Assembly (NCBI RefSeq): GCF_002204745.1
Contig: NZ_NIRR01000004.1
Coordinates: 1-64,000 of the forward strand
Source: Hymenobacter amundsenii
GTDB taxonomy: Bacteria; Bacteroidota; Bacteroidia; Cytophagales; Hymenobacteraceae
DNA length: 64,000 nt
Direction of reading: 5' to 3'
Shown: piece by piece, positions 8,498 through 17,277 of the stretch
Numbering within the stretch: the stretch's first letter is position 1
Layout: each line of letters starts with the position of its first letter
Translations under genes and position numbers: made by a program
Notes under the pieces: generated by a model
The model's input: only the letters and a program-made list of their open reading frames with translations
Told to the model about the DNA's origin: nothing
The model's database searches: none

Positions 8498-9721
8498 ATG
8501 GCAGATATTACGTGTTCTTTCTGCGGCAAGAGCAAAAAAGACGTTACAGTGATGATTTCGGGCATCAATGCCCACATCTGCGAGCGGTGCGTAGGGCAGG
8601 CCCAGCAGATTTTGAACGAGGAGAATAAAATCCGGTCCAATTCCAAGACTCCGAAGTTCAACCTCGTGAAGCCGCGGGAGATGAAGGAGTACCTCGACCA
8701 GTATGTGGTGGGCCAGGACGAAGCAAAAAAGGTGATGTCGGTGGCCGTGTACAACCACTACAAGCGCCTGATGCAAACGCCGCAGAAGGACGACGTGGTG
8801 ATTGAGAAGTCGAACATCATTATGGTGGGCGAAACCGGCACTGGCAAAACGTTCCTGACCCGGATGCTGGCCAACATCCTGCAAGTGCCCTTCTGCATTG
8901 CGGACGCCACCGTACTCACGGAGGCCGGTTACGTGGGCGAAGATGTGGAAAGCATCCTCACCCGTCTGCTGCAAGCTGCCGATTACAACGTGGAAGCGGC
9001 CGAGCGCGGCATCGTCTACATCGACGAAATCGACAAGATTGCTCGCAAGAGCGACAACCCCAGCATAACGCGCGACGTGAGCGGCGAGGGCGTGCAGCAG
9101 GCCATGCTGAAGCTGCTCGAAGGCACCACCGTGAACGTGCCGCCCCACGGTGGCCGCAAGCACCCCGAGCAGAAGATGATTACGGTGAATACCGAAAATA
9201 TCCTCTTCATCTGTGGCGGGGCTTTCGTGGGCATTGAGCGCATCATCAAGAACCGCCTCAACACTAAGCCCATCGGGTTCGCTAAAACCCAGCTCGACGA
9301 GAAGGTGGACACCAATAACTTCCTGCGCTACGTGACGGCCCAGGATCTGAAGTCGTTCGGACTGATACCCGAGCTGATTGGTCGCCTGCCGGTGCTCACC
9401 CACCTCAACCCCCTCGACCACGCCACGCTGCGCAAAATCCTGACCGAGCCCAAGAACTCCATCGTCAAGCAGTACCAGCGCCTCTTTGACATGGAAGGCA
9501 TCGAGTTGAGCTTCTCGGAAGGGGCTCTGGAGTACATCGTGGTGAAGGCCGACGAGTACCGCCTCGGGGCCCGGGGCCTGCGCAGCATCTGCGAAGGCAT
9601 TATGACCGACGCCATGTTCGACATGCCTTCGGAAGAAGGCGTAAAGGAACTGGTTATCGATGAGGACTACGCCCGCAGCAAGTTCGAGCAGACCGCCATT
9701 AAGCAGTTGAGGGCGGCGTAA
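8498..9721 (+). CDS. clpX: ATP-dependent Clp protease ATP-binding subunit ClpX
   Basis: AAA+ unfoldase that delivers substrates to ClpP. The 407-residue protein has an N-terminal zinc-binding domain (Cys6, Cys9, Cys28, Cys31). Its Walker A is GETGTGKT (111-118), where most ClpX have GPTGSGKT. Walker B is VYIDEIDKI, and the RLGARGLRS sensor-2 region is present. An in-frame TTG lies two codons upstream, but the ATG at 8498 gives the conserved MADITCSFC start. Confidence 0.97.
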   Translation: MADITCSFCGKSKKDVTVMISGINAHICERCVGQAQQILNEENKIRSNSKTPKFNLVKPREMKEYLDQYVVGQDEAKKVMSVAVYNHYKRLMQTPQKDDVVIEKSNIIMVGETGTGKTFLTRMLANILQVPFCIADATVLTEAGYVGEDVESILTRLLQAADYNVEAAERGIVYIDEIDKIARKSDNPSITRDVSGEGVQQAMLKLLEGTTVNVPPHGGRKHPEQKMITVNTENILFICGGAFVGIERIIKNRLNTKPIGFAKTQLDEKVDTNNFLRYVTAQDLKSFGLIPELIGRLPVLTHLNPLDHATLRKILTEPKNSIVKQYQRLFDMEGIELSFSEGALEYIVVKADEYRLGARGLRSICEGIMTDAMFDMPSEEGVKELVIDEDYARSKFEQTAIKQLRAA

Positions 9722-9730
9722 CTGTTTCAG

Positions 9731-9780
9731 TAGACAGAAAAAGAAAAGCCCCTGTACAGGGGCTTTTCTTTTTCTGTCTA
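9731..9780. terminator. 50-bp perfect palindrome terminating clpX and the opposing gene
   Basis: 25 bases (9731-9755) are followed directly by their exact reverse complement (9756-9780), with GCCCCTGT/ACAGGGGC at the centre and poly-A/poly-T flanks. It starts 9 nt after the clpX stop and abuts the stop codon of the convergent gene, fitting a bidirectional terminator. Confidence 0.85.
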
Positions 9781-10128
9781 CTATGCCTCAAACTCATTTC
9801 CTTTTGGCATTGGCTCGTTGTAGTTGCCCGAACCGAAAGGGTCTGAAAAGAACATCTCTTTCCCATGGATTGTACGAACATACTGAGCAATAGCTACTGC
9901 ATGATACGGTAAACCAATATCTTCTCCTGTAGGTGACAGTTCGTAATGCTGATTTAATTGTAAAAAACCAACTATAGTTGCTTCACTATTTTGCCACGGT
10001 AGGCCTTTACCTACCCCTCGGATTTTATTCCAGTGATCCTGATTTTCAGTATCAAAATCAGGTATAAGAAAATAATATTTAGTCAATCCTGACTCATTTT
10101 TCAGAATAGGCCCTTGCTTGATTTCCAT
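9781..10128 (-). CDS. Hypothetical protein, AT-rich
   Basis: A 115-residue soluble protein with no signal peptide or membrane segment; I do not recognise the family. It is rich in aromatic residues and asparagine, with segments such as KYYFLIPDFDTENQDHW and FSDPFGSGNYNEP. Its base composition is clearly more AT-rich than both neighbours, suggesting recent acquisition. The size, acidity and isolation would fit a stand-alone immunity-type protein, but that is speculation. It is convergent with clpX and 52 bp downstream of lpxB. Confidence 0.7.
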   Translation of the reverse strand: MEIKQGPILKNESGLTKYYFLIPDFDTENQDHWNKIRGVGKGLPWQNSEATIVGFLQLNQHYELSPTGEDIGLPYHAVAIAQYVRTIHGKEMFFSDPFGSGNYNEPMPKGNEFEA

Positions 10129-10180
10129 TTGCTTTATTTATTAGGTGAATACTTTTACTTTATTTCTTAATTAGACTTCG

Positions 10181-11290
10181 TTACCCCCTCAAATACCCCA
10201 CCATCAACCCAGCCGCTTTCTCGGCGGATTTCTGCTGCCCCAGCTTCGCATGAATCTCGGCGTAGCCGGCTTTCTGCTGGGCGATAAAGGCTTCGTCGGC
10301 AGTGATTTTCTTGAGTTCGGTAACAAGATTGCGGGAGTTAAAATCGCTCTGGATGAGCTCTTTTACGACTTCCTTGCCCGCAATCAGGTTGACAAGGGAA
10401 ATGTAGGGCACCTTGATAACGGCCTTGCCTATGGCGTACGACACGGCGCTGGTGCGGTAGCACACCACCTGGGGCACGTTGAAAAGGGCTGTTTCGAGCG
10501 TAGCCGTACCGCTGGTGACCAGGGCGGCGGTGGCGTGGGCCAGCAGGTCGTAGGTCTGGTCGAAGAGGACGCGGACGTTGTTGCGCTCGAAGTGGGCGTA
10601 ATAGTTGCGCTCTAGGTTATCGACCCCGGCCACGATGAACTGGTAGTCGAGGAAGGGCGGCAAAATGGCCAGCATTTCGTAGAGCATCTCCTCGATTTCC
10701 TGCTTGCGCGAGCCGGGCAGCACCGCAATAATGGGCCGCTGGGGGTCGAGGCGGTTACGCTCGTAGAAGTCGGTGGAAGGCTCGAATTCGCCCACGCTGT
10801 CGGCAATGGGGTTGCCGATATAGTCTACTTTATAATCGAAACGCTGGTAGAACTCCTGCTCGAAGGGCAGAATCACGAACATGCGGTCGACCAAGGCCTT
10901 TACCTGATGCACCCGACCCTGGTTCCAGGCCCATATTTTGGGCGAGATGTAGTAGAACACCTTTAGGCCGGCGGCTTTGGCGAACTTGGCCACCCGCATG
11001 TTGAACCCAGCGTAATCGACCAGAATCACTACGTCGGGCTGCCAGGCCAGCAGGTCGCGCTGGCACTCTTTGAGGTAGCCGCGAAATTTGAGGACGCTGG
11101 TAGCGGCTTCCCAGAAGCCCATGATGGCCATTTCCTGGTAGTGGCGCACCATTTCGCCGCCCTCGGCCTGCATCAGGTCGCCGCCCCAGAAGCGGAATTC
11201 GGCGGCCGGGTCCTGGTTGCGCAGTTCCTGCATGAGGCTGGATGCGTGAAAATCGCCGGACCGCTCGCCCGCTATCAGGTAGTACTTCAT
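10181..11290 (-). CDS. lpxB: Lipid-A-disaccharide synthase
   Basis: GT19 enzyme that joins UDP-2,3-diacylglucosamine and lipid X into the lipid A disaccharide at the inner membrane. The 369-residue protein begins with the typical MKYYLIAGERSGDFHAS. It has VDYAGFNMR, YYISPKIWAW and the sugar-nucleotide motif PGSRKQEIEEML, all family signatures. It marks the organism as lipopolysaccharide-producing. Confidence 0.97.
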   Translation of the reverse strand: MKYYLIAGERSGDFHASSLMQELRNQDPAAEFRFWGGDLMQAEGGEMVRHYQEMAIMGFWEAATSVLKFRGYLKECQRDLLAWQPDVVILVDYAGFNMRVAKFAKAAGLKVFYYISPKIWAWNQGRVHQVKALVDRMFVILPFEQEFYQRFDYKVDYIGNPIADSVGEFEPSTDFYERNRLDPQRPIIAVLPGSRKQEIEEMLYEMLAILPPFLDYQFIVAGVDNLERNYYAHFERNNVRVLFDQTYDLLAHATAALVTSGTATLETALFNVPQVVCYRTSAVSYAIGKAVIKVPYISLVNLIAGKEVVKELIQSDFNSRNLVTELKKITADEAFIAQQKAGYAEIHAKLGQQKSAEKAAGLMVGYLRG

Positions 11291-11325
11291 TCTTTTAGAT
11301 TAAACCTGGCCGTCAGGCTCCGCAA

Positions 11326-11353
11326 CGCGAAGCATATCGCGGGCTGACGTTGC
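11326..11353. repeat. Lone degenerate half of a dispersed palindrome
   Basis: The segment resembles one arm of the palindromes at 13995, 55261 and 61801 (GCGAAG..ATCTCGCGTGCTGACG type) but has changed bases and no matching second arm. It lies between lpxB and the pterin synthase gene. Confidence 0.4.
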
Positions 11354-11434
11354 CAAAATAACTTGATTCCTGATGAGCAAAATGCTTCTTCTCCGGCCTA
11401 ACACGCCACATGCTCAGCACGACAGTTCCGAAAC

Positions 11435-11854
11435 TTACGCTTCCCCGTAGTATTCGACGAAGTTGCGGGGGGTTTCGTAGAGCTTGAGGCAGTGCAGGCG
11501 GGCGGGGGAAATCTGCTCGATTTCGGGCTGGAGGATCTTCCAGAAAGCTACGACCAGGTTTTCGGTGCTGGCTAGCTGGCCCTGCATAAAAGGCACGTCG
11601 ATGTTCAGGTTTTTGTGGTCAACCTGATCGATGACGTGGGTACGGATAAGGGTGCTGAGCTCCTTGAGGTCGATGACGAAACCGGTTTCCGGATCGGGCT
11701 GGCCCTTAACCGTGACAATGAGGTCATAGTTGTGGCCGTGCCAGTTAACATTGGCACAGGGGCCGAACACTTCGCGGTTGCGCTCCTCGCTCCACTTAGG
11801 GTTGTGGAGCTTGTGGGCAGCGTTGAAGTGTTCCTGGCGGCTGATGTATATCAT
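11435..11854 (-). CDS. 6-pyruvoyl-tetrahydropterin synthase / 6-carboxytetrahydropterin synthase family
   Basis: Zinc enzyme acting on 7,8-dihydroneopterin triphosphate. The 139-residue protein has the zinc ligands His14 (FNAAH), His39 and His41 (HGHNY) and a catalytic-type Cys33 in CANVNWHGHNY. DHKNLN and a C-terminal ETPRN with the substrate-anchoring Glu are also present. The CxxxNxHGHNY spacing is closer to PTPS than to classical QueD. It may thus serve either queuosine precursor or biopterin synthesis; a pterin dehydratase gene also lies in this window (61511). Confidence 0.88.
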   Translation of the reverse strand: MIYISRQEHFNAAHKLHNPKWSEERNREVFGPCANVNWHGHNYDLIVTVKGQPDPETGFVIDLKELSTLIRTHVIDQVDHKNLNIDVPFMQGQLASTENLVVAFWKILQPEIEQISPARLHCLKLYETPRNFVEYYGEA

Positions 11855-12021
11855 TTTAAAATCGGATGGTCGGAGGAATTTGGGGCTTTACTGACGCGCT
11901 GGGCAGGTTGTAGCCCGGCCGTGCTGAGCGGTGCACAGAAGCTCACAGGAAGTGGCTTCTGTGACACCCACTTTTTGGGTTCTGGGCTTCGTTCAGGCTA
12001 AGAGAAATAGAACGCAGACCG

Positions 12022-13023
12022 TTACGAGCCCATTCGGCGCAGCAAATATACGAAGAACGGTACGCCGAACAGGGCCGTGACCAGGCCCACGGGCAAGCCA
12101 GCGGGTGGGTAGAGCAGGCGGGCCAGCAGGTCGCAGAGGACCAGGAAATTGCCGCCCAGCAACGCGCAAAACAGGATGTTGCCCCGGCCCGTGGTGCCCA
12201 GCAACCAGCGTGTGATGTGCGGAATAACCAAGCCCACGAACCCAATGGGGCCACACAGCGCTACCACGGTGCCCGTAAGCCCCGAGGCAATCAGCAGCAG
12301 CAGCCACCGCGTACGGGCCACGGGCAGGCCCAGAGCAGTGGCCCGCTCCTCTCCCAGCAGCAGCAGGTTCAGGTTGTTGCGTAGCAGTGCCAGTGCCCCC
12401 AGCCCCAGCCCTATGGCCACCGCCGGGTAGGGCAAAGTGGCCCAGCTGGCCCGCTCGAACCCGCCCAACGACCAGAACGTGATGGTGCGCAGCTTCTCCT
12501 CGGTGGCGGCCAGAAACGTGAGCAGCCCGCCCAGCGCCGTAGTCAGGGAGCCCAGGGCCACGCCGGCCAGCAGCAGCAGCGTGGGCACGATCCGGCCGCG
12601 CCGGCTGCCCACCACCACCACTACCAGCGTGGTACCCAGGGCCCCGACTAGGGCCGCTAGCGGGGGCATATAGAGGCCCGCCAACGTGAGCCCGGGCAGA
12701 AACATAAACGTGAGGCTGGCTCCTAACGCGCCCCCCGAGGCTGTGCCGAGCAGGTAGGGGTCGGCCAGCGGATTGTTTACCATCGCCTGCATCACGTAAC
12801 CGCTCACGGCCAGCCCCGCGCCGGCCAGCAAGGCCAGTAGCAGCCGGGGCAGGCGCAGCTCCATCAGCACGAGTTGGGCCGGGTCGCGGGCATCGTAGTG
12901 GAGCAGCGCGCGGCCGATCAGGGCATAATCGGTTTCGTAGCTGCCCACCCGCAGGCCCACGGCCAGCAGGCCCGCCATCAGCAGCAGACACGCCAGAATC
13001 CAGGGTAGCGCGGGGCGGCTCAT
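12022..13023 (-). CDS. FecCD-family ABC transporter permease
   Basis: A 333-residue inner-membrane permease with about ten hydrophobic segments. It has the family segments GYVMQAMVNNPLADPYLLG and CGPIGFVGLVIPHI, typical of siderophore, heme and cobalamin importers. Its ATG overlaps the stop of the binding-protein gene by 4 bp, so the two form an operon. No ATP-binding subunit is found next to it in the window; it must be encoded elsewhere. Confidence 0.93.
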   Translation of the reverse strand: MSRPALPWILACLLLMAGLLAVGLRVGSYETDYALIGRALLHYDARDPAQLVLMELRLPRLLLALLAGAGLAVSGYVMQAMVNNPLADPYLLGTASGGALGASLTFMFLPGLTLAGLYMPPLAALVGALGTTLVVVVVGSRRGRIVPTLLLLAGVALGSLTTALGGLLTFLAATEEKLRTITFWSLGGFERASWATLPYPAVAIGLGLGALALLRNNLNLLLLGEERATALGLPVARTRWLLLLIASGLTGTVVALCGPIGFVGLVIPHITRWLLGTTGRGNILFCALLGGNFLVLCDLLARLLYPPAGLPVGLVTALFGVPFFVYLLRRMGS

Positions 13024-13946
13024 GGCGCGGGAGGAGCCCAGATGAGCCGGCGCAGCTCCCGCACCGACTCCACTACCCGCGGGCCGGGGCGCGACATCAG
13101 GTCGTCGGTGGTGCCGTACACGCGGCGGGTTTGGTAGGCGCGGAGTCGTTTGAGTTCGGGATACAGCCGGAAGAACGTACTGTCGAGCTGGCCGATGCTT
13201 CCGCCGAGTAGCACCTCCGGGTTGAGCTTGAGGATGTATTCGCGGGTGAGGGCGGGGTAGGGCTGGGCGAATTTTTCCACCACCGCGTTCTGCCCCCCCG
13301 CTAGCCAGATTTTATCGGTGAACAGCGTATTCTGGCCATACGCGTAAATCGGGTCCTGCCAGGTAATGGCCAGTACTGTAGCGGCCCGCCGGGGCCGGGG
13401 CAGCGCCTGAATGGCCCGCAGCTCGGCCCGCAACGAATCGGTGAGGCGGCGCGCCTGGGGCTGGCGACCCAGGATGCGGCCCAGGTCGGTGAGTCCTTGG
13501 AAGATGTCCTCTACCTTATCGTACTGCTGGTAATAGACCGGAATACCCAGCTCCTGCAACCGTTGGGCATCGGCTTCCGACGTGATGCCGGTGGTAGTGA
13601 ATACCACGTCGGGCCGCAGGGCCACGAGGCGCTCCAGATCGAGCGGGTAGCTGCTAACCACGGGTTTGCGTAGCGCGGCCGCAGGATAGTCGCAGACCTG
13701 GGTTCGGGCCACGATGGTCGCCGTATCGGCCACGGCGTAGAGCATTTCGGTCATAGAAGCCGCCAGCGCCATAATGCGGCGCGGGTGAGCGGGCACCGTG
13801 AGGTTACGGCCTAAATCGTCGCGCAGGTGCTGGGGCGCGGCTTCGGCCGCGGGCAGGACGGTGGTTGCGGGCGCATCGGGGCGGCAGGCGGCCAGCAGCA
13901 GCGGCAGGCAGTAGCAACCGAAACGGACGAAGGATGGGCGAAGCAT
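13020..13946 (-). CDS. BtuF/FepB-type substrate-binding lipoprotein
   Basis: A 308-residue periplasmic binding protein with a lipoprotein signal (LLLAAC, Cys around residue 21). The fold is that of helical-backbone binding proteins: IMALAASMTEMLYAV, then SSYPLDLERLVALRPDVVF. The set suggests cobalamin, heme or siderophore uptake; cobalamin is a guess. A -7 box lies only 5 nt before the ATG, leaving no room for a cobalamin riboswitch. Confidence 0.88.
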   Translation of the reverse strand: MLRPSFVRFGCYCLPLLLAACRPDAPATTVLPAAEAAPQHLRDDLGRNLTVPAHPRRIMALAASMTEMLYAVADTATIVARTQVCDYPAAALRKPVVSSYPLDLERLVALRPDVVFTTTGITSEADAQRLQELGIPVYYQQYDKVEDIFQGLTDLGRILGRQPQARRLTDSLRAELRAIQALPRPRRAATVLAITWQDPIYAYGQNTLFTDKIWLAGGQNAVVEKFAQPYPALTREYILKLNPEVLLGGSIGQLDSTFFRLYPELKRLRAYQTRRVYGTTDDLMSRPGPRVVESVRELRRLIWAPPAP

Positions 13947-13951
13947 GGGCG

Positions 13952-13959
13952 CAAAGGTA
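13952..13959 (-). promoter_or_regulatory. -7 box directly upstream of the binding-protein gene
   Basis: TACCTTTG on the minus strand is separated from the ATG (13946) by five bases. This predicts a leaderless or nearly leaderless mRNA. No convincing -33 TTG is seen. Confidence 0.55.
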
Positions 13960-13994
13960 ACCGGCCGGTTGGGAGCAGGAAATAAGAATAGTAG

Positions 13995-14075
13995 TTCCGA
14001 CGCAGGAGGAATCTCGCGTGCTGACGCTGGATTTGCATTACAACGTCAGCACGCGAGATTCCTCCTGCGTCGGAA
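13995..14075. repeat. Perfect 32-bp inverted repeat (dispersed palindrome family A)
   Basis: Arms 13995-14026 and 14044-14075 are exact reverse complements with a 17-nt loop. The core AATCTCGCGTGCTGACG is shared with the palindromes at 55249-55366 and 61801-61894. It lies between two divergently transcribed genes, so it is not a terminator for either. Confidence 0.9.
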
Positions 14076-14155
14076 TGACCGTTCCTGATTTCGGACTTCT
14101 CCCCTGTTCAGCCCGGCTACGGCTACCTTCTGCGGCCCGTTCCGCGTATGCTGGT

Positions 14156-14163
14156 TACTTTTG
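14156..14163 (+). promoter_or_regulatory. -7 box of hldD promoter
   Basis: TACTTTTG is an exact TAnnTTTG match 19 nt before the hldD ATG; the -33 element is not clear. Confidence 0.5.
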
Positions 14164-14182
14164 AGCTTAACTCTTCTGCCTT

Positions 14183-15148
14183 ATGATCGTCGTCACCGGA
14201 GCGGCCGGCTTTATTGCCAGTGCCCTCGTTACCCGCCTAAACGCCGCCAATTTCAACGAAATAGTGGTGGTCGACAACTTCACCAACGAGCGGAAGCTGC
14301 TCAATCTTTCGGGGAAGCACCTGCAGCAGTACGTCGATCGGGAGGAGTTTTTTCCCTGGCTCGATGAGCACCATGCCGACGTGGAATTTATTTTCCACCT
14401 CGGAGCCCGTACCGATACCACCGAAACCAATCGCGACCTGCTCAACATCCTCAACCTCGAGTACTCGAAGCAGATGTGGCAGGCCTGCTGCCAGTACCAG
14501 TTGCCGATGGTGTACGCCTCCTCAGCCGCAACCTACGGCTCGGGCACGCTGGGCTACTCCGACGATGATGCCCTGCTCCCGCTGCTGCGGCCGCTTAACC
14601 CCTATGGCGACTCCAAAAACGATTTCGACAACTGGGCCGTGCAGCAGCCGGAAAAGCCGTTTTTCTGGGCGGGCCTGAAGTTCTTCAACGTGTACGGCCC
14701 CAATGAGTACCACAAGGGCCGCATGGCTTCCGTGATTCTGCACGCCTTCCGCCAGATTACTGAAACCGGTTCCATGACGCTCTTCCGCTCCCACAACCCC
14801 GACTACGCCGATGGCGAGCAGCAGCGCGACTTCGTGTACGTGAAAGACGTAGTGGACGTGTGCATGTTTCTGATGCAGACCCGCCGGCATTCCGGCATTT
14901 ACAACCTCGGCACCGGAGAAGCCCGCACTTTCCTCGACCTCACCTTGAGCACGTTTGCCGCGTTGGACCGCCCCGCCGATATCCACTTCCGCGACACGCC
15001 CGAGGATATCCGCGACACCTACCAGTACTTCACCCAGGCCGATATGAGCAAGCTACGCGGCATCGGCTACGAGCGGCCCTTCACCCGCCTCGAAGACGGC
15101 ATCAACGACTACGTGCGCCAGTACCTCGTACCCGGGGCTTACTATTAA
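14183..15148 (+). CDS. hldD: ADP-L-glycero-D-manno-heptose 6-epimerase
   Basis: Converts ADP-D-glycero- to ADP-L-glycero-manno-heptose for the lipopolysaccharide inner core. The 321-residue short-chain dehydrogenase has an N-terminal Rossmann motif GAAGFIAS (6-13). The usual third glycine (GFIGS) is alanine here. FHLGARTDTTE, ASSAATYG and the catalytic YGDSK follow, then NVYGPNEYHKGRMASV, the hallmark of this subfamily. It stands alone, with no other heptose gene beside it. Confidence 0.95.
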   Translation: MIVVTGAAGFIASALVTRLNAANFNEIVVVDNFTNERKLLNLSGKHLQQYVDREEFFPWLDEHHADVEFIFHLGARTDTTETNRDLLNILNLEYSKQMWQACCQYQLPMVYASSAATYGSGTLGYSDDDALLPLLRPLNPYGDSKNDFDNWAVQQPEKPFFWAGLKFFNVYGPNEYHKGRMASVILHAFRQITETGSMTLFRSHNPDYADGEQQRDFVYVKDVVDVCMFLMQTRRHSGIYNLGTGEARTFLDLTLSTFAALDRPADIHFRDTPEDIRDTYQYFTQADMSKLRGIGYERPFTRLEDGINDYVRQYLVPGAYY

Positions 15149-15274
15149 CAGGGTTATTTAACGGCTTTTTTGGCTTGAAAACAGGCGACAACTAGTTACC
15201 TGTGAGGCTGCTATTATACTTGTTAATAGTTCGGGCCGCCGCACGGGCGTTAAATAAACGTGTGACAATCACAA

Positions 15275-15742
15275 TTAGCGCGTGGCCTTCTCGCGCTCAA
15301 GCCGGGCAATCATGCGCTTCATTTCGGCAATTTCGCGCTCCTGGGCCTTGATGATATCATCGGCTAACTGGCGTACTTCCGGGTCTTTGATGTCGGCCCG
15401 TTTGCTGACCATGATGGCAATGGAATGGTGGGGAATCATGGCCTTCATCCAAAGCGTATCATCAACGAATGTCTGGGCCCGGACCATCAACAGGGAGGCA
15501 ATGAAGAGCGAAATGCTCCCCGTAATAATCAGCCCGTTGCGGGTCTTGTTGGGGTACATCTTCAGCATGAAAAGCAGCATGACCACCGCCATACTCGCAA
15601 TCATGAGCACGGTCATGTAAAAGCGGGTGAGGCTGAAGTACACGTGGTCGAACTCGTACGTGTTGAAATACATCACGACGTACATGATGACGAACGACAC
15701 GCCGAGCATGACGAAAAAGCGGCGGTAGTGGCTTTGTTCCAT
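15275..15742 (-). CDS. DUF305-domain membrane protein
   Basis: A 155-residue protein with three hydrophobic segments in its first ~95 residues and a C-terminal DUF305-like part with the IPHHSIAIMVSKRA motif. Proteins of this family often occur with copper or metal-handling genes; the paired histidines suggest metal contact, but the function is unproven. A longer frame begins at 15781; I prefer the ATG at 15742 (MEQSHYRRFF), which places a short basic tail before the first membrane segment. Confidence 0.82.
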   Translation of the reverse strand: MEQSHYRRFFVMLGVSFVIMYVVMYFNTYEFDHVYFSLTRFYMTVLMIASMAVVMLLFMLKMYPNKTRNGLIITGSISLFIASLLMVRAQTFVDDTLWMKAMIPHHSIAIMVSKRADIKDPEVRQLADDIIKAQEREIAEMKRMIARLEREKATR

Positions 15743-15876
15743 AAAAGAGAGGAGAAGCTGACGGGTAGAAGTGATGAGCATTCTACGTCCGGAAAAGGGT
15801 TCGTGCCAAATCTTACCCCAATTCTGCCCAAGATCTGCCCGAATTATGTATGCCGTTGCTTGGACGCATCCAACAG

Positions 15877-16233
15877 CTACCGGGTTTTGGTGAGCTCGGG
15901 CAGCAACCGGAAATACGTGGCCACGAAGCGGTTGTCAACGACCTCGCCCTGCACTTCGGCCCGCCGAATTTTCTGGCAGAAACCATCCTTGGCGTGGGCG
16001 TCGCCGTGGGAATCGATGTTGGTGCCGTCGAGGAAATAGGCGTGCCCATTCAGGCGGATGGCCAGGTCGCAGCTCTTGCCCGGCAGACCCAGCTGGCACT
16101 GCCCGCAGGAGGCCTCTACTACCTGTAAGGACTTGGTTTTGTCGGGCGCGACCGACGCTTTAGGAGCCGATTGGGCCAGCGCGGCCGTGGCGGGCCCGGC
16201 AGCCAGCAGGCCCAGCAGGAGCAGAATTTTCAT
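15877..16233 (-). CDS. Small secreted cysteine-rich protein (DUF6370-like)
   Basis: A 118-residue protein with a clear signal peptide (MKILLLLGLLAAGPATAALAQ). A compact domain has CGQCQLGLPGKSCDLAIR and a further Cys near the end of the domain. This arrangement, with a following GHAYFLDGT segment, occurs in small periplasmic proteins of Bacteroidota that I recall as DUF6370; I am not certain of the number. The cysteines could bind metal or form disulfides. The ATG at 16233 is chosen because it starts the signal peptide. Confidence 0.75.
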   Translation of the reverse strand: MKILLLLGLLAAGPATAALAQSAPKASVAPDKTKSLQVVEASCGQCQLGLPGKSCDLAIRLNGHAYFLDGTNIDSHGDAHAKDGFCQKIRRAEVQGEVVDNRFVATYFRLLPELTKTR

Positions 16234-16271
16234 GGCAAAAACGGTTAGCGAGAGCCGGAATATAGCCAAAA

Positions 16272-16308
16272 AGCCCGTCGGGCCGGCTATACCGGTGGCC
16301 GACGGGCT
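16272..16308 (-). terminator. menB terminator
   Basis: A 10-bp stem (16272-16281 with 16299-16308) is followed on the minus strand by TTTTTGG, 28 nt after the menB stop. Confidence 0.7.
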
Positions 16309-16335
16309 CCAGGGTGTTACGCTAAGCCGTCCGGG

Positions 16336-17160
16336 CTACGGAAACTTGGGGAATTTGTCGAAGTCGGGCTCGCGCTTGTCCACGAAGGCATTGCGGCCTT
16401 CCTTGGCTTCCTCGCTCAGGTAGTAAAGCAGCGTGGCGTTGCCGGCCAACTCCTGAATTCCGGCCTGGCCATCGAGTTCGGCATTGAAGCTCGACTTCAC
16501 CATACGAAGAGCTAACGGGCTGCGCTTGAGAATTTTGTGGCACCAGGCGACGGTAGCTGCCTCCAGCTCGGCCAGGGGCACCACTTTGTTTACCAAGCCC
16601 ATATCGAGGGCTTCCTGGGCGTCGTACTGGTCGCAGAGAAACCAGATTTCGCGGGCCTTTTTCTGCCCTACAATACGGGCCAGGTACGAGGCCCCGAAGC
16701 CGCCATCGAACGAGCCAACCTTCGGGCCGGTCTGGCCGAAGCGGGCGTTATCGGCGGCAATGGTCAGGTCGCAAACCACGTGCAGCACATGGCCGCCCCC
16801 AATGGCCCAGCCGGCCACCATGGCAATCACGGGCTTGGGCAACGAGCGAATCAGTTTCTGCAAATCGAGCACGTTGAGGCGGGGCACGGCGTCCTCACCG
16901 ATGTAGCCACCGTGGCCGCGCACGCTCTGGTCGCCGCCCGAGCAGAAGGCCTTGCCGCCCTCGCCGGTGAGAATGACCACCCCGATATCGGTCCGGTCGC
17001 GGCAGATGTGCATGGCCTGAATCATCTCGTCCACCGTGAGCGGCGTGAAGGCGTTATGCACCTGGGGCCGGTTGATGCTGATTTTGGCGATGCCGCCGGC
17101 CTGGGTGAAGAGGATTTCTTTGAACTCCTTGATCGGGGTCCAGGTGATTTGTTCGGACAT
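16336..17160 (-). CDS. menB: 1,4-dihydroxy-2-naphthoyl-CoA synthase
   Basis: Crotonase-fold enzyme that cyclises o-succinylbenzoyl-CoA in menaquinone synthesis. The 274-residue protein has [16 protein letters not shown], the oxyanion-hole region [20 protein letters not shown] and [14 protein letters not shown], all diagnostic of MenB rather than general enoyl-CoA hydratases. It is the last gene of the men cluster, 117 bp after menD with a palindrome in between. Confidence 0.97.
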   Translation of the reverse strand: MSEQITWTPIKEFKEILFTQAGGIAKISINRPQVHNAFTPLTVDEMIQAMHICRDRTDIGVVILTGEGGKAFCSGGDQSVRGHGGYIGEDAVPRLNVLDLQKLIRSLPKPVIAMVAGWAIGGGHVLHVVCDLTIAADNARFGQTGPKVGSFDGGFGASYLARIVGQKKAREIWFLCDQYDAQEALDMGLVNKVVPLAELEAATVAWCHKILKRSPLALRMVKSSFNAELDGQAGIQELAGNATLLYYLSEEAKEGRNAFVDKREPDFDKFPKFP

Positions 17161-17187
17161 AGAAAGGTGTCGTTTTGGGTGCGGCGA

Positions 17188-17254
17188 AACAGCTTATCAC
17201 GGCCGCGCCGCAAGGTTATACATGAGCCAACGCAAGCAACCGTGATAAGCTGTT
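17188..17254. repeat. Perfect 15-bp inverted repeat between menD and menB
   Basis: AACAGCTTATCACGG (17188-17202) is repeated in inverse at 17240-17254 around a 37-nt loop. It could be a stem in the menD-menB intercistronic RNA or a protein site; there is no T-run, so it is not a simple terminator. Confidence 0.65.
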
Positions 17255-17277
17255 GCCTGCATCAGCCTACTAAGTTG

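Noticed and set aside
13947..14182. Cobalamin riboswitch upstream of the BtuF-like gene
   Set aside because: The region is occupied by a -7 box next to the ATG and by a perfect 32-bp palindrome; no B12-box sequence is seen.
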